Shown one piece after another: positions 51,976 through 60,769 of a DNA stretch of 64,000 bases (its first letter is position 1; the number at the start of each line of letters is the position of its first letter). A program made the translations under genes and the position numbers. Source of the DNA: Kitasatospora sp. GAS204B. Its GTDB lineage: Bacteria; Actinomycetota; Actinomycetes; Streptomycetales; Streptomycetaceae. A model generated the notes under the pieces. It made no database searches and had not been told where the DNA came from. It saw only the letters and a program-made list of their open reading frames with translations. The stretch spans positions 1-64,000 of the forward strand of contig NZ_JARZAG010000035.1 in assembly GCF_029892155.1 (NCBI RefSeq), in the 5' to 3' direction.

Positions 51976-52144
51976 CTAGGACCTGTACGGCGGATCTTTT
52001 CGGGCCCGCGACGCCGGGCATCCCGGCTGGACGCACGCCCGAATCGCCCAAGTACGTCCAGTACGAGGACGACTCGGGCGCACGCCCAGCCGGGCGCCCA
52101 ACGCCGCGGGCTCATCCGAAAAGATCCGCCGTACAGGCCCCTAG
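51976..52144. repeat. ~169-bp palindromic element, full copy 3
   Basis: Ends CTAGG..CCTGTACGGCGGATCTTTTCGG and its near-complement at 52115-52144 bound an imperfect hairpin interior that matches copy 1 in opposite orientation; for example CGACGCCGGGCATCCCGGCT is identical. The terminal CTAG supplies the TAG stop of the EF-G paralogue. No gene inside. Confidence 0.85.
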
Positions 52145-54288
52145 CGGGCGCGCACGCCCTCGGCGAGCCCGCTCGGCACCGGGGCGTACCCGGCGGGCCG
52201 GGTGGTGAAGGTGCCCCGGCCCTGGGTACGGCCGCGCAGCCGGGTCGCGTAGCCGAACAGCTCGGCCAGCGGCACCGTCGCGGTGACCTGCGCCGTGCCG
52301 CCCCGCGAGGTCTGGCCCGCGATCCGGCCGCGCCGGGCGGCCAGGTCGCCGAGCACCGCGCCCACGGCGTCGTCCGGGACAGTGACCGTGACCTCGGCCA
52401 TCGGTTCCAGCAGCACCATCTCGCTGGCCCGCAGCGCCGCACGGAGCGCGAACCGGCCCGCCGTCCGGAACGCCAGCTCCGAGGAGTCCTTGCTGTGGGT
52501 GGCCCCGTCGGTCAGGGTGACCCGCAGCCCGGTGACCGGATGGCCACCGAGCGGACCCTCGGCCAGCGCGTCCCGGCAGCCGGCTGCCACCGCACGCACG
52601 TACTCCTGCGGCACCCGGCCGCCGATGACGGTGGAGCCGAACGCGAACTCCGCCGCAGCATCAACCCCCTCCGCCGCGACAGCCGCATCGGTCGCGTCGG
52701 CCGGCTCGGCAGCCAGCGGTGCCACGTCGATGACGACATGCGCGAACTGCCCGGCGCCGCCGTCCTGCTTGACGTGCCGGTACACCAGCCCGGAGACCCC
52801 ACGGACCACCGTCTCCCGGTAGGACACCTGCGGCCGGCCGACGCCCACCTCCAGCCCGTGGGCGCGGCGCAGCTTCTCCACCGCGACCTCCAGGTGCAGC
52901 TCGCCCATCCCCGACAGCACGGTCTGCCCGGTCTCGGGGTCGGTGCGGACCACCAGCGACGGGTCCTCCTCGACCAGCCGGGCCAGCGCCGACGCCAACC
53001 GCTCGGTGTCGGCGCTCCGACGGGCCTCGATGGCCACCGAGACGACCGGATCGGCCGCCGTCGGCGGTTCGAGGATCAGCGGCGCGGACGGCGTGCAGAG
53101 GGTGGCACCGGCGCGGGCGGCCTTGGGGCCGACCACCGCGACGATGTCCCCGGCCACCGCCCGTGCCACCTCGAAGTGGCGGTCGGCCTGCACGCGCAGG
53201 ATCCGCGCGATCCGCTCGGTGCGCTTCGCGCCCACGTCCAGCACCGCCTCTCCCTTGCCCAGCGTTCCCGAGTACACCCGCAGGAAGGTCAGCCGCCCGG
53301 TGGGCGCCGCCTGCACCTTGAAGACCAGCGCCGCGAACGGCGCCGCCGGATCGGCCGCCCGCTCCTGCGCCGTACCGCCCGGGTCCGCCACCGTGCCGCG
53401 CACCGGCGGCACGTCGAGCGGCGAGGGCAGGTACGCCACCGCGGCATCGAGCAGCGGCTCGATCCCCCGGTTGCGGTACGCGGAGCCGCAGAGCACCACG
53501 ACACCCGCACCGGTGCGGGTCACCTCGCGCAGCGCCGCCGTGAGCGTGCGTTCCGCGAGGGCCCCGGTGGCGCAGAACTCCTCCAGCGCCTGCGGGTCCA
53601 GCTCCGCCACCGCTTCCTCCAGCAGCCGGCGCCGACGGGCCGCCTCCTCCAGCAGGTCCGCCGGCACCGGCACCTCGGCGACCGTGCTCCGGCCGTCGGG
53701 CCACTCCAGGGCGCGCATCCGGACCAGGTCGACCACGCCGGTGAAGCCGTCCTCCCGGCCGATCGGCAACTGCACCACCAGCGGTACGGTGCGCAGCCGC
53801 TCCCGGATCGAGGCGACCGCCGTGTCCAGCTCCGCCCCGGCCCGGTCCAGCTTGTTGACGAAGGCGATCCTCGGCACCCCGTGCCGGTCGGCCTGCCGCC
53901 AGACCGACTCGCTCTGCGGCTCGACCCCGGCGACGGCGTCGAACACCGCGATCGCGCCGTCCAGCACGCGAAGCGAGCGCTCCACCTCGTCGGCGAAGTC
54001 CACGTGACCCGGGGTGTCGATCAGGTTGACCCGGTGGCCGTCCCAGTCGCAGCTGGCCGCCGCGGCGAAGATGGTGATGCCGCGTTCCCGTTCCTGCGGG
54101 TCGAAGTCGGTGACGGTCGTGCCGTCGTGGACCTCACCGCGCTTGTGCGTGGTGCCGGCCAGAAACAGGATCCGCTCCGTGACGGTGGTCTTGCCGGCGT
54201 CGACGTGGGCGAGGATGCCCAGATTGCGCACGGTGGCAAGGGGGTTGACGGACTGCTGGTTTGGGGACTGGTGCAGGTCGGTACGCAC
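52141..54288 (-). CDS. Elongation factor G paralogue
   Basis: 715 aa, full EF-G length. GTPase motifs: G1 AHVDAGKTT (about 28-36), switch [16 protein letters not shown]3 DTPGHVDF, G4 NKLDR. Domain II and the EF-G domain IV ([39 protein letters not shown]) and V are all present. The sequence is well diverged from housekeeping FusA and it stands away from rps/tuf genes, so it is a second copy, as used for fusidic-acid tolerance or ribosome rescue. A small upstream frame and hairpins suggest attenuation control. Its stop codon lies inside repeat copy 3. Confidence 0.88.
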   Translation of the reverse strand: MRTDLHQSPNQQSVNPLATVRNLGILAHVDAGKTTVTERILFLAGTTHKRGEVHDGTTVTDFDPQERERGITIFAAAASCDWDGHRVNLIDTPGHVDFADEVERSLRVLDGAIAVFDAVAGVEPQSESVWRQADRHGVPRIAFVNKLDRAGAELDTAVASIRERLRTVPLVVQLPIGREDGFTGVVDLVRMRALEWPDGRSTVAEVPVPADLLEEAARRRRLLEEAVAELDPQALEEFCATGALAERTLTAALREVTRTGAGVVVLCGSAYRNRGIEPLLDAAVAYLPSPLDVPPVRGTVADPGGTAQERAADPAAPFAALVFKVQAAPTGRLTFLRVYSGTLGKGEAVLDVGAKRTERIARILRVQADRHFEVARAVAGDIVAVVGPKAARAGATLCTPSAPLILEPPTAADPVVSVAIEARRSADTERLASALARLVEEDPSLVVRTDPETGQTVLSGMGELHLEVAVEKLRRAHGLEVGVGRPQVSYRETVVRGVSGLVYRHVKQDGGAGQFAHVVIDVAPLAAEPADATDAAVAAEGVDAAAEFAFGSTVIGGRVPQEYVRAVAAGCRDALAEGPLGGHPVTGLRVTLTDGATHSKDSSELAFRTAGRFALRAALRASEMVLLEPMAEVTVTVPDDAVGAVLGDLAARRGRIAGQTSRGGTAQVTATVPLAELFGYATRLRGRTQGRGTFTTRPAGYAPVPSGLAEGVRAR

Positions 54289-54343
54289 GGCCGATGGCCT
54301 TTCCTGGTGATTCCGCTAGCGGGCGGCGCGATTCACCGGGCGA

Positions 54344-54365
54344 TGCGGCCTCCGTTGAGGCCGCA
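54344..54365. terminator. Attenuator-like hairpin before the EF-G paralogue
   Basis: TGCGGCCTC (54344-54352) and GAGGCCGCA (54357-54365) form a perfect 9-bp stem with a 4-nt loop. It lies between the small leader frame and the EF-G start, 56 bp before the ATG. Confidence 0.55.
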
Positions 54366-54403
54366 CGCGTTCCCCCGCGCCGGCGTCGGCAGGCGGGCAG
54401 GGG

Positions 54404-54520
54404 TCAGGCGTTCGCCACGGTCATCCGGTGCCGGCCGCGCAGCGGGCACCGGAGGGGCGAAGACACCGGAATCACCTCGGAGAGCGACGAGGGGACGACG
54501 GCAGCGATGCGCTCACGCAT
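54404..54520 (-). CDS. Putative 38-residue leader peptide
   Basis: A 39-codon frame, MRERIAAVVPSSLSEVIPV and so on to VANA, starts at ATG 54520 with AGAAGGGGG about 8 bp upstream and stops at 54404, about 115 bp before the EF-G start. Upstream are a TACACT -10 box (54586-54591 on the minus strand) and an 11-bp hairpin (arms 54545-54555 and 54563-54573). No known family. Its place fits a regulatory leader, but it could be non-functional. Confidence 0.45.
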   Translation of the reverse strand: MRERIAAVVPSSLSEVIPVSSPLRCPLRGRHRMTVANA

Positions 54521-54674
54521 GGCCGGGCCCCCTTCTCGTCGCGGGCGCACCGCCGTTCGGTTCGGCGGTGCGCGATCTGAGAGCGAGTGTAGGCACGCCG
54601 CGCGGCCGCCGAAAGCGAATTACCTGCCTGATCTGACAGCGCGTCAGACCACCGACGGCCGGACCGGACAGGCC

Positions 54675-55958
54675 CTACCCGCGACCCGGCAGCGCCTCGC
54701 AGAGCCGGTCGAGCTCCTCCTCGGTGTTGTAGTAGTGCACGGAGGCGCGAACCAGGGAGTCGAGCCCGCGCGCTTCGAGGTCCCAGCGGGCGGAAGTCAC
54801 CACGGAGACCGACACGTTGATCTGCCGGGCCTGGAGATCCTGGGCGATCCGGTGGCTGTCCCGGCCCTCGACGGTGAAGGAGACGATGCCGCTCTGCCGA
54901 GTACCGCGATCCTGGACGCGCACGCCGGGCAGGGCGCGCAGGCGCGTTCGCAGGGCGTCGGCGAGGTGGGTGACCCGGGCTTCGATGGCGTCCAGTCCCA
55001 GGTCGAGGGCGTAGTCGACGGCGACGCCGAGGCCGATCTTCCCGGCGTACGAGGTCTCCCAGGTCTCGAACCGGCGGGCGTCCGCGCGCACCTGGTAGCT
55101 GTCGGCGGTGGTCCAGGTCGCCGCGTGCAGGTCCAGGAACGGCGGCTCCAGGCTCTCGCGGATGCGCGGTGAGCAGTAGAGGAAGCCGGTGCCGCGCGGG
55201 CCGCGGAGGAACTTGCGGCCGGTCGCGGTGAGCAGGTCGCAGCCGATCTCGCCCACGTCGACCGGCAGTTGGCCGACCGACTGGCAGGCGTCCAGCAGGT
55301 AGGTGATGCCCGCCTCGCGGGCCACCTTGCCGATCTCGGCCGCCGGGTTGACCAGTCCGCCCTGGGTGGGGACATGGGTGACGGCGATCAGCTTGACCCG
55401 CTCGTCGACCAGTCGCCGCAGCGCGTCGACGTCCAGGGCCCCGGTCTCGTCGTCGGGCACCACCTCGACCTGGACACCGTGCCGGCGGGCGGTCTGCAGG
55501 AGGGCGATCGCGTTGCTCGCGTACTCGGCACGCGAGGTCAGGATCCGGTCCCCCGGGGCCCAGGGCAGCGCGTAGAAGCCCATGTCCCAGGCTCGGGTGG
55601 CGTTCTCCACCACCGCGATGTCCTCGCGGGCCGCGCCCACCAGCCGGGCCAGTGCGTCATAGGTGTGCTCGACCCGGTCGGCCCGCGCGACGGCCGCCTC
55701 GTACCCCCCGATCTCCTCCTCCAGCCGCAGGTGCTCCACCACCGCGTCGACCACCGGACGGGGCTGCAGGGCCGCCCCGGCGTTGTTCAGATGCGTGACC
55801 CGCGCGCAGCCCGCCGTGTCCCGCCGCACCCGTTCGACGTCGATCCCTGCCGTCCCTGCTGTCCCTGCTGTCCCTGCCATCCCCGTCGTCCCCACCGTCG
55901 CCTCCGGCACCTCGGCTGTCCACGCATACTCCGACTTCCCCAGAACGCTCCAGCCCAT
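54675..55958 (-). CDS. Class V aminotransferase (cysteine-desulfurase-like)
   Basis: About 428 aa from ATG 55958 (GTGGGGA 8 bp upstream) or 401 aa from ATG 55880. HLNNAGAALQPRPVVDAV is the family start, VVENATRAWDMGF follows, DACQSVGQLPVDVGEIGCD holds the PLP Asp, and TGRKFLRGPRGTGFLY carries the PLP lysine. No desulfurase Cys loop is evident, so an isopenicillin-epimerase-like or lyase activity is possible. The N-terminus between the two starts is odd, with GTAGTAGTAG-type text encoded by short DNA repeats, and may be untranslated. No partner gene lies beside it. Confidence 0.82.
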   Translation of the reverse strand: MGWSVLGKSEYAWTAEVPEATVGTTGMAGTAGTAGTAGIDVERVRRDTAGCARVTHLNNAGAALQPRPVVDAVVEHLRLEEEIGGYEAAVARADRVEHTYDALARLVGAAREDIAVVENATRAWDMGFYALPWAPGDRILTSRAEYASNAIALLQTARRHGVQVEVVPDDETGALDVDALRRLVDERVKLIAVTHVPTQGGLVNPAAEIGKVAREAGITYLLDACQSVGQLPVDVGEIGCDLLTATGRKFLRGPRGTGFLYCSPRIRESLEPPFLDLHAATWTTADSYQVRADARRFETWETSYAGKIGLGVAVDYALDLGLDAIEARVTHLADALRTRLRALPGVRVQDRGTRQSGIVSFTVEGRDSHRIAQDLQARQINVSVSVVTSARWDLEARGLDSLVRASVHYYNTEEELDRLCEALPGRG

Positions 55959-56388
55959 GCCGTTGTCCCCACGTGCACCTGCCGGTTCCAACGGCTGACT
56001 CGACGCCGCCCCCACATCGGGCTGACCACGCCGACCAGCACCACCGCGAAGGCGATCGGCCGGCGCTCACCCGACGCGACCGCGAGGCCGGCCCGGGATC
56101 CGACCTGGGATCCGGCCTGGGATCCGGCCTGGGATCCGACGGAGCGTCAGCTGTGCGTAGCACCGGTGCAGGTCCAGGCTTGATCGACGGTCAGGTGAGG
56201 GGATTCTGTGAGTTTCCTGGGAGCCCCATTGTTGTCATGCCCACGCGCCCCTACTCTCTTGCCAAGCCGCTCAGTTGACCCGGCCCCTGACGACGGCACA
56301 CCGTCAGCGACCGTGCGCGGCCGGCCCGAGGGCACCCCACGCCCGAAGGGCCTCACCCCCACTGGTGCACCCGCAGAGGAGCACGTTT
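55959..56388. repeat. Non-coding interval with a tandem 12-bp repeat
   Basis: No gene supported. Four copies of a 12-bp unit, CCTGGGATCCGG with slight changes, fill 56091-56138. The rest should contain the promoters of the aminotransferase and the S53-like protease genes. Confidence 0.55.
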
Positions 56389-57675
56389 TTGCGTACCCCC
56401 ATGAACCCGAAGGTCCGGCGTACCACGCTGGCCCTCACCGCCGCGACGGGCCTGGCGATCGCCGGACTCGGGATCGGCAGCCAGGCCGCGTCCGCCACCG
56501 CGGCCACGGCCGACCACGCTCACCACAACGTGACGTTCACCCGGTCCTGCGCGGTTCCGCAGCACGCCGGCTACCTGGCCTGCAACGCCCTGCGGGTCAC
56601 CGGCGGGAGCACCGTCAAGACCCGGCTGGCGCACCCGGCCGGCACCCGGACCGCCCAGGCCCAGGCCGACGCCTCGGTGTCCGGCTACGGTCCGGCCGAC
56701 ATCCAGGGCGCCTACAACCTGGCCAGTGCGGCCGCCGCCAACGGAGCCGGCGAGACGGTGGCGATCGTCGACGCCCAGGACGACCCGAACGCCGAGTCCG
56801 ACCTGGCCGCCTACCGCAGCCAGTTCGGCCTGCCCGCCTGCACCTCCGCCGGCGGCTGCTTCACCAAGGTGGACGAGAACGGCGGGACCAACTACCCCTC
56901 CCCCGACTCCGGTTGGGCCGGCGAGATATCCCTCGACCTGGACATGGTCAGCGCCACCTGCCCGAACTGCCACATCCTGCTGGTCGAGGCCAGCACGGCC
57001 AGCACCCAGGACCTCGGCACCGCGGTGAACCAGGCGGTCTCGCTGGGCGCCAAGTTCGTCTCCAACAGCTACGGCGGCTCGGAGTCGTCGGACGAGACGT
57101 CGGCCGACAGCTCGTACTACAACCACCCGGGTGTCGCGATCACCGCCTCGGCGGGTGACAGCGCCTACGGCGTGGAGTACCCGGCGGCCTCCCCGTACGT
57201 GACCTCGGTCGGCGGCACCTCGCTGACCCAGGACTCCAGCGCGCGCGGCTGGAGCGAGTCGGTCTGGGGCACCAGCGCCACCGAGGGCACCGGCTCGGGC
57301 TGCTCCGCCTACGAGGCCAAGCCGAGCTGGCAGACCGACAGCGGCTGCGCCAACCGGACGGTGGCCGACGTCTCCGCGGTCGCCGACCCGGCCACCGGTG
57401 TCGCCGTGTACGACACCTACGGCGCCTCCGGCTGGAACGTCTACGGCGGCACCAGTGCCTCCTCGCCGATCATCGCCAGCGTCTACGCGCTGGCCGGCAA
57501 CCCCGGCGCGAACACCACGCCGGCCGCCGACCTGTACGCCAACCCGTCCGCGCTGAACGACGTCACCACCGGCTCCAACGGTAGCTGCGGCTCCTACCTG
57601 TGCACCGCCGGCCCGGGCTACGACGGCCCCACCGGCCTCGGCACGCCGAACGGCACCGGGGCGTTCAGCGGCTGA
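56389..57675 (+). CDS. Secreted S53-like (sedolisin) serine protease
   Basis: About 428 aa. A signal peptide (TTLALTAATGLAIAGLG then SQAASA) precedes a compact catalytic domain. GWAGEISLDLDMVSATCPNC carries the Glu and Asp of the sedolisin triad, ASAGDSAYG is the oxyanion region and YGGTSASSPIIAS holds the catalytic Ser. There is no long kumamolisin pro-domain, only ~60 residues before the domain. TTG 56389 is preferred because AGAGGAG lies 7 bp upstream; ATG 56401 is the alternative. A protease inhibitor gene follows downstream. Confidence 0.82.
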   Translation: MRTPMNPKVRRTTLALTAATGLAIAGLGIGSQAASATAATADHAHHNVTFTRSCAVPQHAGYLACNALRVTGGSTVKTRLAHPAGTRTAQAQADASVSGYGPADIQGAYNLASAAAANGAGETVAIVDAQDDPNAESDLAAYRSQFGLPACTSAGGCFTKVDENGGTNYPSPDSGWAGEISLDLDMVSATCPNCHILLVEASTASTQDLGTAVNQAVSLGAKFVSNSYGGSESSDETSADSSYYNHPGVAITASAGDSAYGVEYPAASPYVTSVGGTSLTQDSSARGWSESVWGTSATEGTGSGCSAYEAKPSWQTDSGCANRTVADVSAVADPATGVAVYDTYGASGWNVYGGTSASSPIIASVYALAGNPGANTTPAADLYANPSALNDVTTGSNGSCGSYLCTAGPGYDGPTGLGTPNGTGAFSG

Positions 57676-57716
57676 TTCGCCGTTGCTCCACCGTTCCGCC
57701 CGAACCACCCGAACCA

Positions 57717-57760
57717 CCGGCCATCGCGCGGGACACCCCACGGTCTCGCGCGGTGGCCGG
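57717..57760. terminator. 14-bp stem terminator after the protease gene
   Basis: CCGGCCATCGCGCG (57717-57730) pairs with CGCGCGGTGGCCGG (57747-57760) with one G-T wobble. A TGACGGCCCGTCA palindrome follows at 57768-57780. The remaining part of 57676-58053 shows no gene and should hold the inhibitor promoter. Confidence 0.7.
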
Positions 57761-58053
57761 CTGCCGTTGACGGCCCGTCACTCGGGGTGGAGCGGCGCTC
57801 GACGGATGGTGGCCATCTCGGCCGTTCGGGCGTGGCCGACTCGCCGAACCGACGCTGCGGGCGCGGTCGGCGTGCCGGAGACGGGTGGGACGGGAGATGA
57901 GTCGCGGGAAGCGCGAGGTGGCGGCGAGGACGGAAACCGGCCATCGGGACGGTGGCCGGTGGTGGCTGTCCGGCGTCGTTCGATTACGGTCATGACAACT
58001 TCCTGTGGTGATACTGCCGAGTCCGTTCGGACAGTCGACCAAAGGAGTTCGAT

Positions 58054-58485
58054 ATGCGTACTCGTCGTGTCCTCATGACAGCCCTCGGCGCCGTCGCCAC
58101 CGCCACCCTGCTGGCCGGCGGCGCACTGCCCGCCGCCGCCGAGACCGGGGCGGCCGCCACCACCGCCGGTCCCGACCTGCTGATCCTCACGGTGGCGCCG
58201 ACCGGCCCGAACACCACGACGGCGGACCACACGGTGACCCTCGACTGCGGCGACACGCAGCCGGCCGGGGACCACCCCGAGGCACTGGCCGCCTGCGCGG
58301 ACCTGGCCGACGCGCAGGGTGACTTCGCCGCCCTGACGCCGTCGCACGTCTTCTGTCCGGATCTCTACCTGCCGGTGACCGCCACCGCCGTGGGCGTGTG
58401 GGGCGGTCAACCCATCGTGTACCAGCAGACGTTCACCAACGGGTGTTCGCTGCGGCGGGTGACCGGGCACGTCTTCGCGTTCTGA
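58054..58485 (+). CDS. Subtilisin inhibitor (SSI family) with Asp at P1
   Basis: 143 aa. A signal peptide to about residue 29 is followed by an SSI domain with four Cys (65, 81, 101, 131) for the two conserved disulfides and the VFAF C-terminus. The reactive loop is CPDLYLPV where classical SSI has CPMVYDPV, so P1 is Asp103 and P1' Leu104. SSI proteins are secreted and block subtilisin-like or trypsin-like enzymes set by P1; Asp is unusual and suggests an acidic-specificity target or loss of inhibition. AAAGGAG lies 6 bp before the ATG. The nearest protease gene is the S53-like one upstream. Confidence 0.88.
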   Translation: MRTRRVLMTALGAVATATLLAGGALPAAAETGAAATTAGPDLLILTVAPTGPNTTTADHTVTLDCGDTQPAGDHPEALAACADLADAQGDFAALTPSHVFCPDLYLPVTATAVGVWGGQPIVYQQTFTNGCSLRRVTGHVFAF

Positions 58486-58521
58486 GCCGGGCTCGGGAGC
58501 GACGAGCGCGGTCGGTGCGGC

Positions 58522-58541
58522 CGGTCCGGGTCTTCGGACCG
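58522..58541. terminator. Hairpin after the inhibitor gene
   Basis: CGGTCCG and CGGACCG form a perfect 7-bp stem around GGTCTT, 36 bp past the SSI stop. Confidence 0.5.
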
Positions 58542-58602
58542 CCGGGCGCCGGCCGTGCTCAGCGCGACATTTCCCTTATCCGGTGATCGATACGATCGTC
58601 AG

Positions 58603-59049
58603 GTGTATGAGCTTCGGATGACGCTGGCCGCCCATGAGAGGACGCTCCGGCGTTGGCTGCCCACCGCGTTCCGTGCGGCCGGCTTCCTGCTGCTGCCGTG
58701 GATCGTGGTGCTCGCGATGGACGTGCGGGGCCACTTCGGCGCGCGGAACCTCTCCAACGCCTGGGTCTGGCTAGACGTGATGGAGGTGGCCGCGCTGTTC
58801 CTGCTGGCCTCCCTGGTCCGCCGAGGCCACCGCGCCACCAGCCCGGTGGCCTCGGCCACCGCGGTGCTGCTCGGCATGGACGCCTTCTTCGACCTGTGGT
58901 CGGCCCACCGCGGCTCGTCCTACCAGCTCGCCCAGGTGCTGGCGTACTTCGCCGAACTGCCCAGTGCGGCGGTGCTCGGCGTGCTCTCCTGGTACTCGCT
59001 GGCCTGGGTCGCGGCGCCGGCGCGGCGACCGGACCCGGCGCGCCGCTGA
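58603..59049 (+). CDS. Small membrane protein, hypothetical
   Basis: 148 aa with four hydrophobic segments (AAGFLLLPWIVVLAM, WVWLDVMEVAALFLLASLV, ASATAVLLGMDAFF, AAVLGVLSWYSLAWVAA) between basic ends. No family recognised. TACGAT at 58591-58596 is 6 bp before the GTG at 58603 and no ribosome site is present, so a leaderless start is likely; ATG 58618 is the other choice. Confidence 0.6.
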   Translation: MYELRMTLAAHERTLRRWLPTAFRAAGFLLLPWIVVLAMDVRGHFGARNLSNAWVWLDVMEVAALFLLASLVRRGHRATSPVASATAVLLGMDAFFDLWSAHRGSSYQLAQVLAYFAELPSAAVLGVLSWYSLAWVAAPARRPDPARR

Positions 59050-59151
59050 GCGGTCGACCCGGCTGACCCAGGTGGTGAAGACACCTCAGCCGCCGGCCTG
59101 TTGCCTGCTATCGTCCGCGTTGTCCCGGTACGGCCAGTTTGGGAGCCCGCT

Positions 59152-60366
59152 GTGAACGCCGACATCGACCGTCTTCCCCCGCCAGGCTTCCGGCTGTTGG
59201 TCACCGGCGGTGGCACGGGTGGCCACACCTACCCGGCCCTCACAGCGGTCCGGACGCTGCAGGCACGGCTGCAGGCAGCAGGCCGGGCCCTGGACGTGCT
59301 GTGGGTCGGCACGGCCGAAGGCCTCGAAGCCCGGGTCACGTCCACCGAGCAGATCCCCTTCGCCACGGTGGCCACGGGCAAGGTCCGGCGCTCCAGCAAC
59401 CCGCTGAAGCTCGCCTCGCCGGCCAACATCAAGGACATGGGGCGGGTGCCGCTGGGTGTGGCGCAGGCCCGCTCGATCGTGGCCGACTTCCGGCCGGACG
59501 TGGTGCTGGCCACGGGCGGGTACGTGGCGGTGCCGGTGAGCCTGGCGGCCCGGATGTGCCGCCGTCCGCTGGTGGTGCACGAGCAGACGGTGCGCCTGGG
59601 GCTGGCCAACCGGTCACTGGCCCGGGCGGCGACGCGGTTCGCGGTCTCCTCGGAGTCGACACTCGACTTCCTTCCGGAAGCGGCCCGCAGGACGGCGGTG
59701 GTCACCGGGAACCCGGTGCGCCCGGAGGTGCTGTCCGGTCATGCGGAGAAAGCGGTCCAGGCGCTCGGCCTGTGGGAGTTCGACCGTGCTCGCCCCACCG
59801 TGTACGTCACGGGCGGCGCGCAGGGCTCGCAGCAGATCAACGGCCTGGTGCGGGACGTCCTGCCGTGGCTGCTGACCAACGCCAACGTCGTCCACCAGTG
59901 CGGCCCCGCGCATGAGGAGAACCTGCGGCGAGTGGCTGCGACCCTTCCCGGCGACCTGGCAGCCCGCTATCTGGTCACCGGTTTCGTCGGCCCGGAACTG
60001 CCCGATGTCCTCGCGCTGGCCGACGTGGTGATCTCCCGCAGCGGCGCGGGCACGATCGCCGAACTGACCGCACTGGGAAAGGCGTCCGTGCTGATCCCGC
60101 TGGCAACCTCGGCCGGGAACGAGCAGGAGCACAACGCCCGCCACTTGCAGGACTCCGGCGCGGCGGTGGCCCTGCTCGGCCAGGCGACGCCCGACACCCT
60201 GCGCGACGCGGTCGCCCCGCTGCTCGCGGATCCGGCCCGCCGCGCGGACATCGCGCAGCGGGCCCGGTCGCACGGCCGGCCTGACGCGGCGGACCGGCTG
60301 GTGGACGTCCTGCTGGCCGTCGCGGCCGATGGCCGGCACGTCCAGACCCGCTCTTTCGGATCTTGA
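59152..60366 (+). CDS. MurG-like glycosyltransferase (GT28)
   Basis: 404 aa. GGGTGGHTYPALTAV near residues 19-33 is the MurG glycine loop, TGGAQGSQQINGLV is the second, and RSGAGTIAELTALGKASVLIPL with GNEQEHNARHL binds UDP-GlcNAc. MurG adds GlcNAc to lipid I. It is not in a dcw (mur-fts) cluster, so it is probably a second copy, perhaps for a modified precursor or a secondary-metabolite sugar. GTG 59152 has GGGAG 6 bp upstream. A hairpin follows at 60378-60408. Confidence 0.85.
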   Translation: MNADIDRLPPPGFRLLVTGGGTGGHTYPALTAVRTLQARLQAAGRALDVLWVGTAEGLEARVTSTEQIPFATVATGKVRRSSNPLKLASPANIKDMGRVPLGVAQARSIVADFRPDVVLATGGYVAVPVSLAARMCRRPLVVHEQTVRLGLANRSLARAATRFAVSSESTLDFLPEAARRTAVVTGNPVRPEVLSGHAEKAVQALGLWEFDRARPTVYVTGGAQGSQQINGLVRDVLPWLLTNANVVHQCGPAHEENLRRVAATLPGDLAARYLVTGFVGPELPDVLALADVVISRSGAGTIAELTALGKASVLIPLATSAGNEQEHNARHLQDSGAAVALLGQATPDTLRDAVAPLLADPARRADIAQRARSHGRPDAADRLVDVLLAVAADGRHVQTRSFGS

Positions 60367-60377
60367 GGTGCACGGCT

Positions 60378-60408
60378 GGCACTTCCATCTCCTGGGGCTG
60401 GAAGTGCC
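60378..60408. terminator. 10-bp stem terminator after the MurG-like gene
   Basis: GGCACTTCCA (60378-60387) and TGGAAGTGCC (60399-60408) are perfect complements with an 11-nt loop, 12 bp past the stop. Confidence 0.75.
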
Positions 60409-60521
60409 CCGACCTTGTAAGCCTGTCGATCCCTGCGGGCGAAGTCCTGGGCCTGTCCGGTGGGTGGGCGAAGGCGTAATCCGGTGGCCACCTTCCTCGT
60501 CACGTCCCTAGGGTCGCTGGG

Positions 60522-60743
60522 GTGACTCATCACACGGTTGACCCGGCGACGATCACGCCGGAGATGGCTGCTCAGATCCGCACGTGGCGATGCGATGAGG
60601 ACTACTCCTGGCGCGCTGTGGCCCAGGCCGCGTCCGACCTGTGGGGCTCCGAGTGGGGCAGCAACCAACTCTTCGGCGAAGACCTCTGCGTGGCCGCAGC
60701 GAAGCTGCTGGGCGAAAACCCCTACCGGGATCCGTGGAACTGA
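60522..60743 (+). CDS. Small conserved hypothetical protein, 73 aa
   Basis: The text MAAQIRTWRCDEDYSWRAVA, SDLWGSEWGSNQLFGEDLC and LLGENPYRDPWN is a compact helical protein of a type I have seen in other Streptomyces, without known function. TAGGGT at 60509-60514 lies 7 bp before the GTG with no ribosome site, so the mRNA is probably leaderless. Its TGA stop lies inside the palindrome CTGACGCTCGTCAG (60740-60753). Confidence 0.7.
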   Translation: MTHHTVDPATITPEMAAQIRTWRCDEDYSWRAVAQAASDLWGSEWGSNQLFGEDLCVAAAKLLGENPYRDPWN

Positions 60744-60769
60744 CGCTCGTCAGATGGCTCCTCTCGGAT

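Larger units (their letters stand above)
54289..54674. promoter_or_regulatory. EF-G leader region and end of the aminotransferase gene
   Basis: 386 bp holding the minus-strand promoter, two hairpins and small frame described at 54344-54591, and at 54632-54648 the palindrome TCTGAC-N5-GTCAGA, 27 bp past the aminotransferase stop. Confidence 0.6.

Noticed and set aside
52141-54288. Main elongation factor G or ribosomal-protection protein of the TetM type
   Set aside because: No ribosomal protein or tuf genes flank it, and the domain IV/V text is EF-G-like; a paralogue of EF-G is the better fit.
56091-56138. CRISPR-like array
   Set aside because: The units are 12 bp and directly adjacent with no spacers; they are simple tandem repeats.
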